Shown here piece after piece: positions 36,608-44,133 of a stretch of DNA of 64,000 bases. Under the pieces are notes generated by a model. The model worked only from the letters and a program-made list of their open reading frames with translations, searched no databases and was not told the DNA's origin. Both the position numbers and the translations under genes were made by a program. Source of the DNA: Psychroserpens damuponensis (GTDB lineage: Bacteria; Bacteroidota; Bacteroidia; Flavobacteriales; Flavobacteriaceae); contig NZ_JXJO01000017.1 in NCBI RefSeq assembly GCF_000826655.1, positions 186,001 to 250,000 on the forward strand, read 5' to 3'. Each line of letters starts with the position of its first letter. The first letter of the stretch is position 1.

Positions 36608-37660
36608 TTATTGTTTTTTTAGGGTAAAATAAAAAACTGTTCCTTGGTTAACTTTTGAAGTTAACCAAATTTCTCCTCCATATAGATCAACTATTTTTTT
36701 AACAATTGAAAGTCCAATACCGGTTGAATCAACAGTGTTTTCAAGTTTTTCGAAAGTTTTAAAAATTTTCTCAAAATAAACTTCTTCTATACCAATACCA
36801 TTATCCTTAATATAAAACTCCCAAAATTCACCCTTTTCGGTCACTCCTATTTCAATTTCGCCAGCTTCTTTGTCATTATATTTAATACCATTTGATATTA
36901 AATTTTGAAATAACTGTTGTAATCTATATTTGTCTCCAGAAACGGTTGGTAAATTTGATCGTTTTATAGAAACATGGTCGGGAATATGAATGATATTGAG
37001 AATATTATCTAATAAGTTATTTAAATCAACATTATAAGATTCTATTTTACTTTTACCAATTGTAGAGTATTCTAGGATTCCTGTAATGAGACCATCCATT
37101 TTTTCTACGTTTGACTTTATAAGGTTTAAAGTATTATTACCATTATCATCAAATGAATCTTTATAATCCTCTCCTAGCCATGTTGTTAAGGTCTCTATAC
37201 TGCGTAAAGGTGATTTTAAATCATGAGAAACCATATGCGCATAATCACTTAATTCTTGATTTTGATGTTCTAATTCTGCCAAGAGTGTTTCTCGTTGCTT
37301 ATTAATTTTTACAATCTCCTTGGTTTGATTGTCTATTAATTCAATTAGTTTTAATTCATCTAGATCTTTATCTAGAGTTATGGCAATGTCATCTTTAGAG
37401 TTAGAATCTGTAATAGTATTAACGACACGTCTTAATTTATCGATAACTTTTTTTTGAGAATCAGCTTCTTCTCTTAACTGTTTATTTGCCGCAAATAATT
37501 CTTCTGAACTAATAGACATAGCACGTTGTTGCATTATGTATTGCTCTTCAAAATTAGTATAGGATCGCTTTACGGCATCTAAAAAATCAACCAATAACTT
37601 ACTTTCGGCTACATCTTTACTTAAAAATTTTTTTATTTGTCGATTTAATAAAGAAGACAT
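36608..37660 (-). CDS. Histidine kinase partner of the FIST protein
   Basis: A 350-residue soluble kinase with no PAS or membrane segment. The first ~130 residues are helical/coiled coil (FLDAVKRSYTNFEEQ, SSEELFAANKQLREEA), as I recall for kinases paired with FIST proteins. HisKA follows (SDYAHMVSHDLKSPLRS, phospho-His 146), then HATPase_c (N box NGIKYND, DNGIGIEE, GIGLSIVKKIVDLYGGEIW). Its ATG overlaps the FIST stop by 1 bp, so the two are coupled, and it most likely takes its input from the FIST protein. Confidence 0.92.
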   Translation of the reverse strand: MSSLLNRQIKKFLSKDVAESKLLVDFLDAVKRSYTNFEEQYIMQQRAMSISSEELFAANKQLREEADSQKKVIDKLRRVVNTITDSNSKDDIAITLDKDLDELKLIELIDNQTKEIVKINKQRETLLAELEHQNQELSDYAHMVSHDLKSPLRSIETLTTWLGEDYKDSFDDNGNNTLNLIKSNVEKMDGLITGILEYSTIGKSKIESYNVDLNNLLDNILNIIHIPDHVSIKRSNLPTVSGDKYRLQQLFQNLISNGIKYNDKEAGEIEIGVTEKGEFWEFYIKDNGIGIEEVYFEKIFKTFEKLENTVDSTGIGLSIVKKIVDLYGGEIWLTSKVNQGTVFYFTLKKQ

Positions 37661-38793
37661 TATTCGCTGATTAAAGTTATGGTCATCGTTTGATTGTGTA
37701 ACTGACAGTTGATTTCAGAATTGAATGGTGCAATTTCGCCATAAGAATATAACCCACACACAGTAACGTCATCACCTATAACAGATACAACTTCTTCTAT
37801 TTCTTCTTCAATACGTTGATCTAAAACAAGTTTACGACCAATACAACTAACCAAGATAGCTAATTGTGGTTCATTTTTTCTAATGTCTTTAGCCTGAGAT
37901 GCTGCTAATTCTGATGCATTTGCAATATTATCAATATTTGTCATCATTAACTGAACCTTAGAATTCACTGGTATATCACCAGCTAAGATCATAGCATTAG
38001 TATCTTCTTCAATATTTAAAATAGTACGTACATAGGATTGTTTCTCTTGTTCTGTTTTCACATTTAAGGGATACAATAATGCTGCGCCTGGTAACTCTTT
38101 TGATTTTTCTCCTAAATACTGTTTATATAAATCTAGAGCAGGTTGACCGTCGAGTTCATACAAAACATTTGACTTTGATTTTGTGACCACGCGTTCTGGA
38201 CCAAAAGGTGACCAACCACCATGTATAGCAAAAGAGGCTTCAAACGTTTCTCCGTAAAACCCAATGGCGACAATTTCGCCTGGCTTTGGATTTTCATTGT
38301 AAGCTGCTAATGTTTTCTCAAAACGTGCATCATCACCACAAAGACCACCTGTTATTAATATTTTATTTTTGGCAGCTGCATTCATCCCTTTGGTAAGCTC
38401 ACTTCCGTTTATAAAACTTCCTTCGGAAATTACAAAAACATGCTTTAATCCTTCTTTTGTAAACTGATTAATTAAATTTTCACCAGTTACAAAACTGTCT
38501 AAATCTGAATTTAAAACATTACTCGTTTTAATCTCAAATTTTGTTTTTTCAAATTCTATAGCGGTAGCAACAACGCTGTCATCAGTTACAAAATAAGCTG
38601 TAATATCTCCACTAGTAGAACCAAATACAATATGAGCATCTGGAAATTTCTCTTTTAAATCTGTATAAACATTTTGTTCTTCTAATAGATAGCGATTGCC
38701 AAAAACCAATATTAAAGGCTCAATTAAGTCCAATTTTTTAGATAAATACTTCCAATTTTCATTTTTGTGCTTAATTAACTGAACTGTTTTCAT
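37660..38793 (-). CDS. FIST-domain sensor (NosP-like)
   Basis: A 377-residue cytoplasmic protein: a FIST N domain at about 25-220 (VFGSTSGDI, GGLCGDDARFEKT, GEIVAIGFYGE) and FIST_C at about 225-370 (LDGQPALDLYKQYLG, SCIGRKLVLDQRIEEEIEEV, GLYSYGEIAPF, LHNQTMTITLI). Proteins of this architecture beside a kinase include the haem nitric-oxide sensor NosP, while other FIST proteins are thought to sense small ligands. It lies 4 bp after the PAS kinase and overlaps the next kinase by 1 bp. The FIST call is firm; haem/NO binding is a hypothesis supported by the H-NOX gene in the same operon. Confidence 0.88.
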   Translation of the reverse strand: MKTVQLIKHKNENWKYLSKKLDLIEPLILVFGNRYLLEEQNVYTDLKEKFPDAHIVFGSTSGDITAYFVTDDSVVATAIEFEKTKFEIKTSNVLNSDLDSFVTGENLINQFTKEGLKHVFVISEGSFINGSELTKGMNAAAKNKILITGGLCGDDARFEKTLAAYNENPKPGEIVAIGFYGETFEASFAIHGGWSPFGPERVVTKSKSNVLYELDGQPALDLYKQYLGEKSKELPGAALLYPLNVKTEQEKQSYVRTILNIEEDTNAMILAGDIPVNSKVQLMMTNIDNIANASELAASQAKDIRKNEPQLAILVSCIGRKLVLDQRIEEEIEEVVSVIGDDVTVCGLYSYGEIAPFNSEINCQLHNQTMTITLISE

Positions 38794-38797
38794 ATAG

Positions 38798-40399
38798 CTA
38801 TTTCTTTATAGTGAAGTAAAATGTAGTACCTAAATCAACTTGACTTTCTAGCCAGACTTCTCCTTCATGCAGATCAACAATTTTTTTAACTATTGATAAA
38901 CCAATACCTGTTGAATCTTTACTTTTCTTTAATGAATGAAAAATCTTAAATATTTTATCGTGAAATTTATTATCAATTCCGATGCCGTTATCTGCAACTG
39001 AAAATTCATAATAACTCGGTAATTCCTTAACATTTATATCAATTTTACCTTCTGGTTTATCTATAAATTTTACAGCGTTACTAATTAGGTTTTGAAACAG
39101 TTGTTGCAATTTGGTTTGGTCTCCTTTTACTACGGGTAACTTAGTATTTATAGATACCGTAATATGTTCTGGTACGTATAAAATTTTAACTAAATCAGTG
39201 ATTAGAACATCTAAGTCTACTTCTGCCTTTTCTTTATCTTCAGAGCCAGCACTTGAGTACGCTAAAATATCTGTAATAAGCTGCTCCATTTTTTCTAAGG
39301 TCGTTTCTATATGTGCAAAATTTTGCATACTAACCTCATCTAAAATGGTTTTATTATCTTCTTTTAACCAACTTACTAATGCGTTTATACTTCTTAAAGG
39401 TGATTTTAAATCGTGAGAAACAATATGTGCATACTCATGTAGTTCATTGTTTCTGGTTTCTAAGGTTTTTAATAATCCTTCTTTTTGGAGTTGAAGATTT
39501 TTTAAATCTGTGATATCAAAAGTAATACCTATTGAACCAATAATATTTCCGTTTAAATCATAATTAGGAGCACCACTTATTAGCCAATATCTTATATCAC
39601 CGTTTTTCTTTTTTACTCTAGCCCCGTACGCATTACTTCTTCCGTTTTTTCTTTCAATGTTTTTTTCATGCACGAGTTCCTTGTCTTCCTCTGCTGGAAG
39701 TAATTCTTTTCCTACTTGACCTATAAGTTCTTCTTCGGTATAACCTGCCATTTCACAAAAGCTATAGTTAGCCATCATGATTTTTTCCTCCTTATCTAGT
39801 TCAATTAACCCTAGATGCATATTAGCTATAATACGGCTGTATTTTTGCTTTTCTACCTCTATGGCTTGCCTATATTTGTTTTCGAAAGTGACATCTCTAA
39901 TGATACCTTGGGCAGCAATCGCTTTATTATTTTCGTCTATAATAACACTAGCGTTTACCTGAGCGATAATTTGTTTTCCAAATTTTGTGTTTAATTTTAC
40001 TTTAAAATCTGTTACTGAACCTTCAGACATCAGCACTTCAAACGTACTCATCACATTTTCAACTTCGTCTTTATCTGCAATGGCAAATAAATTAAAATCG
40101 TTATTAGAATTATTATAGCCTAACAAACTTATAGCAGCTTCGTTCATTTTAAGAACATTGCCCCATAAATCCATTACAATATAAGCATCAATAATGTTTT
40201 CGAACACACCTTGAAGTTCTGTGGTTTGTTCTTTTACTGTTTTTTGAAGTTTAGAATTTGCTTGTTTTAGTTCTTGAGTTAAATCATATAATTCGGTAGA
40301 CTTTTGCTCCAATATTTCTTCAGCAGCTTTTCTTGCTGCTTTCTCCCTTTTTAGGGCTCTTTTGTAAATTTCTATCTCGTCCTTTAGCCCTTGCTCCAT
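38798..40399 (-). CDS. PAS-PAS histidine kinase partner of H-NOX
   Basis: A 533-residue soluble kinase. A coiled coil (1-65) leads into PAS 1 (about 65-175) and PAS 2 (about 185-300, with GYTEEELIGQVGKELLP and a PAC GSIGITFDITD). HisKA follows (HEYAHIVSHDLKSPLRS, phospho-His 329), then HATPase_c (NAVKFIDK, DNGIGIDN, GIGLSIVKKIVDLHEGEVW). No membrane segments are present. Its ATG overlaps the H-NOX stop by 1 bp, the common H-NOX/kinase arrangement in which NO-bound H-NOX inhibits autophosphorylation. The catalytic core closely resembles that of the FIST-linked kinase downstream, suggesting duplication. Confidence 0.94.
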   Translation of the reverse strand: MEQGLKDEIEIYKRALKREKAARKAAEEILEQKSTELYDLTQELKQANSKLQKTVKEQTTELQGVFENIIDAYIVMDLWGNVLKMNEAAISLLGYNNSNNDFNLFAIADKDEVENVMSTFEVLMSEGSVTDFKVKLNTKFGKQIIAQVNASVIIDENNKAIAAQGIIRDVTFENKYRQAIEVEKQKYSRIIANMHLGLIELDKEEKIMMANYSFCEMAGYTEEELIGQVGKELLPAEEDKELVHEKNIERKNGRSNAYGARVKKKNGDIRYWLISGAPNYDLNGNIIGSIGITFDITDLKNLQLQKEGLLKTLETRNNELHEYAHIVSHDLKSPLRSINALVSWLKEDNKTILDEVSMQNFAHIETTLEKMEQLITDILAYSSAGSEDKEKAEVDLDVLITDLVKILYVPEHITVSINTKLPVVKGDQTKLQQLFQNLISNAVKFIDKPEGKIDINVKELPSYYEFSVADNGIGIDNKFHDKIFKIFHSLKKSKDSTGIGLSIVKKIVDLHEGEVWLESQVDLGTTFYFTIKK

Positions 40400-40938
40400 T
40401 ATATCTTTTCTATAAAGAATCTAACTTCACTACCTGAGTCATTTAGTTTTTCAAACTTAATATCAACTGGAGTTTTAAATAGCTTAAAGGTTTCTAACAT
40501 AAGCCCTTTACCTAACATATACAATGCTTTTTCAGATTTGTACACCAAGACCAGTTTGGTGTTGGTTTTTTCTTCTAAAATAAATGTTGGTAATTGTGCT
40601 TCAGGATAAATTTTTTGTACTTCTACGTGTATATGATTTTCTATAGAAGCTAATAGATCTAGTGGGTCTTTGTAGTGTTCCACTAAATTAGGATGAGATT
40701 TAATTAAGGCTTTAAAAAGGTGCTCAGAATACACTATTAATAAATCATCTACAGAAATACTAGTGTTTTCACTTAGATGTGTAATTAATTGTAACATTTC
40801 AGAAAACTCATAAGTACCAACGGAAGTATAGACACCGTTTGACTCTAAATTTGATTGGTTGATGATTTCATCAACCATTCCTAAACCAAATTTTTCTTCA
40901 ACTAAATCTAAGAATTCTGTAAATATTATTCCTTTCAC
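40399..40938 (-). CDS. H-NOX haem nitric-oxide/oxygen-binding protein
   Basis: A 179-residue protein with the HNOB fold from its first residues (MKGIIFTEFLDLVEEKFG, GVYTSVGTYEFSEMLQL). The proximal haem ligand is H104 in NHIHVEVQK, followed by conserved Pro in IYPEAQLP (P117). The YxSxR motif that holds the haem propionates reads YKSEK (Y133, S135, K137), so Arg is replaced by Lys. H-NOX proteins bind NO and control partner kinases or cyclases. Its ATG overlaps the receiver gene's stop and its stop overlaps the PAS kinase's ATG, both by 1 bp. Family call firm; ligand affinity may differ because of Lys137. Confidence 0.93.
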   Translation of the reverse strand: MKGIIFTEFLDLVEEKFGLGMVDEIINQSNLESNGVYTSVGTYEFSEMLQLITHLSENTSISVDDLLIVYSEHLFKALIKSHPNLVEHYKDPLDLLASIENHIHVEVQKIYPEAQLPTFILEEKTNTKLVLVYKSEKALYMLGKGLMLETFKLFKTPVDIKFEKLNDSGSEVRFFIEKI

Positions 40939-41348
40939 TATGCTGTTATTAACTCATTCATGCTCCAATATGATAATAATTTTTCAATTTTAAAAACATA
41001 ATCATCATATTTTAATGGTTTTAGCACATAACCAGCTATACCTATCTCAAAACAGGCCAACAAATCTCTTTTATTACTTGATGTCGTTAATATTATAGTA
41101 GGAATATATTTTAATCGGTCGTCACTCTTTAATATTTTTAAAAACTCAATACCGTTTATTTTAGGCATATTTAAATCCAACAAAATAACATCTGGTAGTT
41201 TATCTTTTTGCTCTAAAACTTTTAAAGCATCTTCACCATTATTTGCTTCTACGATATTATGTTGAAGTTTTAACGATGAAACTGCCCTGTTAAGTTTCAT
41301 AACCTCTATCATATCATCTTCAATTAATAAAATATTTAGCTTACTCAT
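40938..41348 (-). CDS. Single-domain response regulator (receiver only)
   Basis: A 136-residue stand-alone receiver. I choose ATG 41348 (MSKLNILLIEDD); an in-frame ATG at 41396 would add 16 residues that the family lacks. Acidic D11/D12, phospho-acceptor D58 (LLDLNMPKINGIEF) and Lys in LKPLKYDD are all present. With no output domain it acts as a phosphate sink or relay intermediate, in the manner of Rcp1-type partners. It is the first gene of the seven-gene operon, overlapping H-NOX by 1 bp, and LytTR-type boxes lie upstream. Confidence 0.9.
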   Translation of the reverse strand: MSKLNILLIEDDMIEVMKLNRAVSSLKLQHNIVEANNGEDALKVLEQKDKLPDVILLDLNMPKINGIEFLKILKSDDRLKYIPTIILTTSSNKRDLLACFEIGIAGYVLKPLKYDDYVFKIEKLLSYWSMNELITA

Positions 41349-41446
41349 AATTGTGTCTTGTTTACTTTTCAAATTCAAAATTACCTTGAAATCCATTAAA
41401 TCTAATTAGATTTCGTTTGAGCGTACTTTAGTTTAGGTGGATAGCA

Positions 41447-41481
41447 ATTTACTATCGACGAACGGTAAAATTACTGTATTC
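41447..41481 (-). promoter_or_regulatory. LytTR-type box E (upstream of the sensor operon)
   Basis: The best copy. Read leftward: ACAGTAATT, ACCGTTCGT and ATAGTAAAT at 11-bp steps. ACCGTTCGT fits the LytTR half-site consensus at every position. It lies 98 bp before the chosen start of the receiver gene (50 bp before the alternative start), suggesting autoregulation. Confidence 0.7.
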
Positions 41482-41526
41482 ACATAGGCTACAGAGCTTT
41501 TTTAACCTTACTAATCGACGTATTAA

Positions 41527-41561
41527 CAATATCATCGATAAACGGTAAAATCTACTGTTCT
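41527..41561 (-). promoter_or_regulatory. LytTR-type box F (second copy upstream of the sensor operon)
   Basis: Read leftward: ACAGTAGAT then ACCGTTTAT 12 bp later, with ATGATATTG in the third position. ACCGTTTAT also fits the half-site consensus throughout. It lies about 80 bp from box E. Confidence 0.6.
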
Positions 41562-41839
41562 AACATTTTTAATAGTGAATTGACACTGACCAACTTACAT
41601 TAGAAATACGCTAATTTTTATAATAAATTTTAATCGAAATTATAATACACTTTGATTAAGAAAACCTAATAACTTTCATTCGTCATCTTAACGCATAAAC
41701 ATTACGATATATTATTATTTTTAGAACTTTTTTTATTTAAAAATTAGAATCACAACACCTTGTAATTCTTAGTTTTAAATCTGAGGGATAAATAGATTAA
41801 CTACGTCAAAATTAAAATTTACTTTAAAGGAATTTAGCT

Positions 41840-41868
41840 TTTTTCGACGAGTGGTCGAAATCGTATGT
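41840..41868. promoter_or_regulatory. Variant box G (palindromic TTTCGAC/GTCGAAA)
   Basis: TTTCGAC-GAGTG-GTCGAAA is a perfect 7-bp-arm palindrome that also contains the box core CGACGAGTGG. It lies downstream of the MmcQ-type gene's stop and ~490 bp from the sensor operon's start, so its target is unclear. Confidence 0.4.
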
Positions 41869-41914
41869 TGCATGGCAATTATCTTTCTACAAACGAAAAC
41901 TAGAGATTGAAGCC

Positions 41915-42274
41915 TTAAATTTGTTCTCTCAATTTCTTAGGCAAACCACTAACAACCAGGTAATAAGAGTGATCTATTAAATCTATAATTAGTTTAGGAG
42001 ATAGCTCACCTGTGAGCACATACACACTGTTCCAATGCTTCTTATGCATATGATAACCTGGTTTAACACTGTCGAATTGTGCTCTTAGTTCTTGCGCATA
42101 GTCTGGATCACATTTTAAATTTATAAATGCGTCGCCATTTTCCCATCGTTTTAAAGATGTAAGCGCAAACATTTTATTACAAACTTTAAAAACAAGGGTA
42201 TCATTATCAAATGGAAAATGCTCGGTAACGCCTTTTTTATTTAAGCAATAATTTCTGTAGTCTTCTATATTCAT
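41915..42274 (-). CDS. MmcQ/YjbR-family protein
   Basis: A 119-residue protein with the YjbR fold pattern: NIEDYRNYCLNKKGVTEHFPF, then FALTSLKRWENGDAFINLKCDPDYAQELR, and PGYHMHKKHWNSVYVL. The family has a CyaY-like fold and is annotated as DNA-binding on structural grounds; cellular function is not established. It is the last gene of the long leftward unit that includes ruvC and hemW, after a broken GNAT gene. Confidence 0.88.
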   Translation of the reverse strand: MNIEDYRNYCLNKKGVTEHFPFDNDTLVFKVCNKMFALTSLKRWENGDAFINLKCDPDYAQELRAQFDSVKPGYHMHKKHWNSVYVLTGELSPKLIIDLIDHSYYLVVSGLPKKLREQI

Positions 42275-42312
42275 TATAAGCGTCTTTCCTTAACTTTTTC
42301 TAGATATTTTAA

Positions 42313-42669
42313 TTAAATATAACCCAAATGCTAGTACAAATTATGTGCATCTATAATCTTAAACATTAAAACCTTACATCGCTTTAGTCTTGGCTCTTCG
42401 TTAATAGCCTTCATTAACTGCTTAGCGTATCCTTTGCCTCTATGCTCTGTAAGAATAAACACATCCATAATATAAGGTAAAATCACATAATCTGTAACCA
42501 TGCATGCAGCTTCTAATTACTTATACCCTATATAATCTCCAAAATAATAACAGCGATTAACTGAGGTTTAAATCTCTTTTTTAGCACGACCCTTTACCTA
42601 ATACGATGGTGTTAAAAATGCATAAATTACTTCAATATCTAAACGAGATTGAACATTTGATATCACCAT
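42313..42669 (-). pseudogene. GNAT acetyltransferase gene broken by four in-frame stops
   Basis: One frame of 119 codons reads as a full GNAT protein without any frameshift. It begins MVISNVQSRLDIEVIYAFL and includes MDVFILTEHRGKGYAKQLMKAI (the R/Q-x-x-G-x-G/A acetyl-CoA site) and NLY-stop-HLGY near its end. Stops interrupt it after FLTPSY, AKKEI, GYK and HNLY. The ATG overlaps the DUF4230 stop (TGATG), so the intact ancestor was translationally coupled to it. The C-terminal half, with the acetyl-CoA site, keeps 40-odd codons between stops but lacks the N-terminal substrate part. Confidence 0.88.
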
Positions 42670-43280
42670 CAGTTTTTAAATTTTTTAGGCACATTATCTT
42701 CTATTTGCAAAGCTGTATAATCCAATTTCCAACCTATAGTTTCTACAATAGTTTCTATAAGTAAAACGGAGTCTAGAGCTTCTTTTTTCGCAATTTCGTA
42801 AAGCCCACTTTCTGGAACTTTATTCATAATATGAAGTTTGGCCTCATTGTGCAATTCTGTAAGATCTGAGGCTTCAAATTTATTAAACATGCCATCAGAC
42901 TTGTCATAATAATTCAAATCTGTTTCTATACTCAAGACTTCGGGTTGCGGAAAGTGAAACAAGGTTACTGTTTTTGTTTTTACATTAGAATCCATTTGTA
43001 TTTTAGACAAATCAAAACCTACATGTGCTTTGGCATTGATAACGACTAGCGCTTTCTTTTTACTGGAGATGAGTTTCAAAAAACGTTCTTTTACATCTTC
43101 ATAATGGTAAATTTCTGCAAAATCACCTTCAACGGTAATAAATTTACAGACTCTCTTTATTTTGTCTAATAATATTACCGATTGTGAATTGGTTTGTTTT
43201 TTGAGCCTAAATTGTTTCACAATTGTCACAATACCTAAGGTGACCAAAATGCTTAATATGATTATAAAAAATGTGTCCAT
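42669..43280 (-). CDS. DUF4230 membrane-anchored protein
   Basis: A 203-residue protein with one N-terminal membrane helix (FFIIILSILVTLGIVTIV) and a periplasmic DUF4230 domain (VEGDFAEIYHYED, KALVVINAKAHVGFDLSKI, FPQPEVLSIETDLNYYD). The family has no known function. It belongs to the leftward unit after the cyclase gene, and its stop overlaps the start of the broken GNAT gene. Confidence 0.88.
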   Translation of the reverse strand: MDTFFIIILSILVTLGIVTIVKQFRLKKQTNSQSVILLDKIKRVCKFITVEGDFAEIYHYEDVKERFLKLISSKKKALVVINAKAHVGFDLSKIQMDSNVKTKTVTLFHFPQPEVLSIETDLNYYDKSDGMFNKFEASDLTELHNEAKLHIMNKVPESGLYEIAKKEALDSVLLIETIVETIGWKLDYTALQIEDNVPKKFKN

Positions 43281-43383
43281 GGTAAGTTATTTCTATACAA
43301 TATTGTATGTTTAGGAACTGGTATTCAAAATTTAAGCCATACTTTGGATTATAGATATTTCCGAAGAAAAAATCATACTTTAA

Positions 43384-44133
43384 TTAATCTAAAACTTTAT
43401 ACAAAATAGGTTTGCTAGGTGAAGCATCATTCTCAAAAGGGGCTATTTGTAGGTTTAAAAAGTACTCACCATCACTAACATGATTTGGCACATAAATAAG
43501 CTCTGTGATGGTAGCTCTTTTTCGTAGTTTACCGTTGAAATTCCAAAATATTTTATGAGCCTTCAAATCGCCTCCATCCTCTTCTTTATCTATACTTGGC
43601 AAATCTATAAGCAAATGTTTAATTCCTTTTTTTACTAAAAAAGCAACGGCATCTTCTTGTAAGTATGTCCAATTTGTATTTGAATATTGGTGTGATAATT
43701 TATCTTTAGTATTAGGTATTGTTCGTATTACAACGGCATCTCTTTTTTTGTTTCCTAATGCAAATTGTAATTGCGCTTTTGAGATTACAGTATCTCCTTT
43801 TAAAACTTCTGGAGCCACAGTTATAACTTCTGCTAAAAAGAAATACTGCTTTAAATTTTTATTTACAGAGTGAAATTCTTCGGTGATATGACCAACACAT
43901 TCGGTGTGTGTACCGTGTCCATGCGGATTAAAATTTATAGTATTAAAATTCACAGCAGCACCTTCGGCCACACGCATAACGTTGTCATCAAATTTAACCG
44001 GTTCTATTGTTGGCTCATCAATATACCATGCATTTACATTTGATTTTGAGGCACGTAATGGTATCGAAATATCAAGGGGTTTCGTAAAATCTATTTGAAG
44101 TTTTCTAGAGTTGTATTGGATAGTTGCAATCAA
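43384..44133 (-). CDS. Cyclase-family protein (kynurenine-formamidase-like)
   Basis: A 249-residue protein of the metal-dependent cyclase/formamidase family. The signature HGHGTHTECVGH is the family's HxGTHxDxPxH motif with Glu in place of Asp and Val-Gly in place of x-Pro, so metal binding looks intact. LLIDLPSIDKEEDGGDLKAH supplies the later catalytic His region. Members hydrolyse N-formylkynurenine or related amides, and the substrate cannot be read here. The ATG overlaps the hemW stop by 4 bp. Confidence 0.85.
   Translation of the reverse strand: MIATIQYNSRKLQIDFTKPLDISIPLRASKSNVNAWYIDEPTIEPVKFDDNVMRVAEGAAVNFNTINFNPHGHGTHTECVGHITEEFHSVNKNLKQYFFLAEVITVAPEVLKGDTVISKAQLQFALGNKKRDAVVIRTIPNTKDKLSHQYSNTNWTYLQEDAVAFLVKKGIKHLLIDLPSIDKEEDGGDLKAHKIFWNFNGKLRKRATITELIYVPNHVSDGEYFLNLQIAPFENDASPSKPILYKVLD

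Larger units (their letters stand above)
41397..41914. other. 518-bp gene-free regulatory region of the sensor operon
   Basis: Contains boxes E and F plus a half box at 41515-41530 (TCGACGTATTAAC), and a further variant G. No ORF or structured RNA is apparent between 41600 and 41830, which is simply AT-rich. Confidence 0.6.

Noticed and set aside
42313-42669. Stop-codon recoding in the GNAT gene
   Set aside because: Both TAG and TAA occur at different expected residues, and all other genes in the window use them as ordinary stops.
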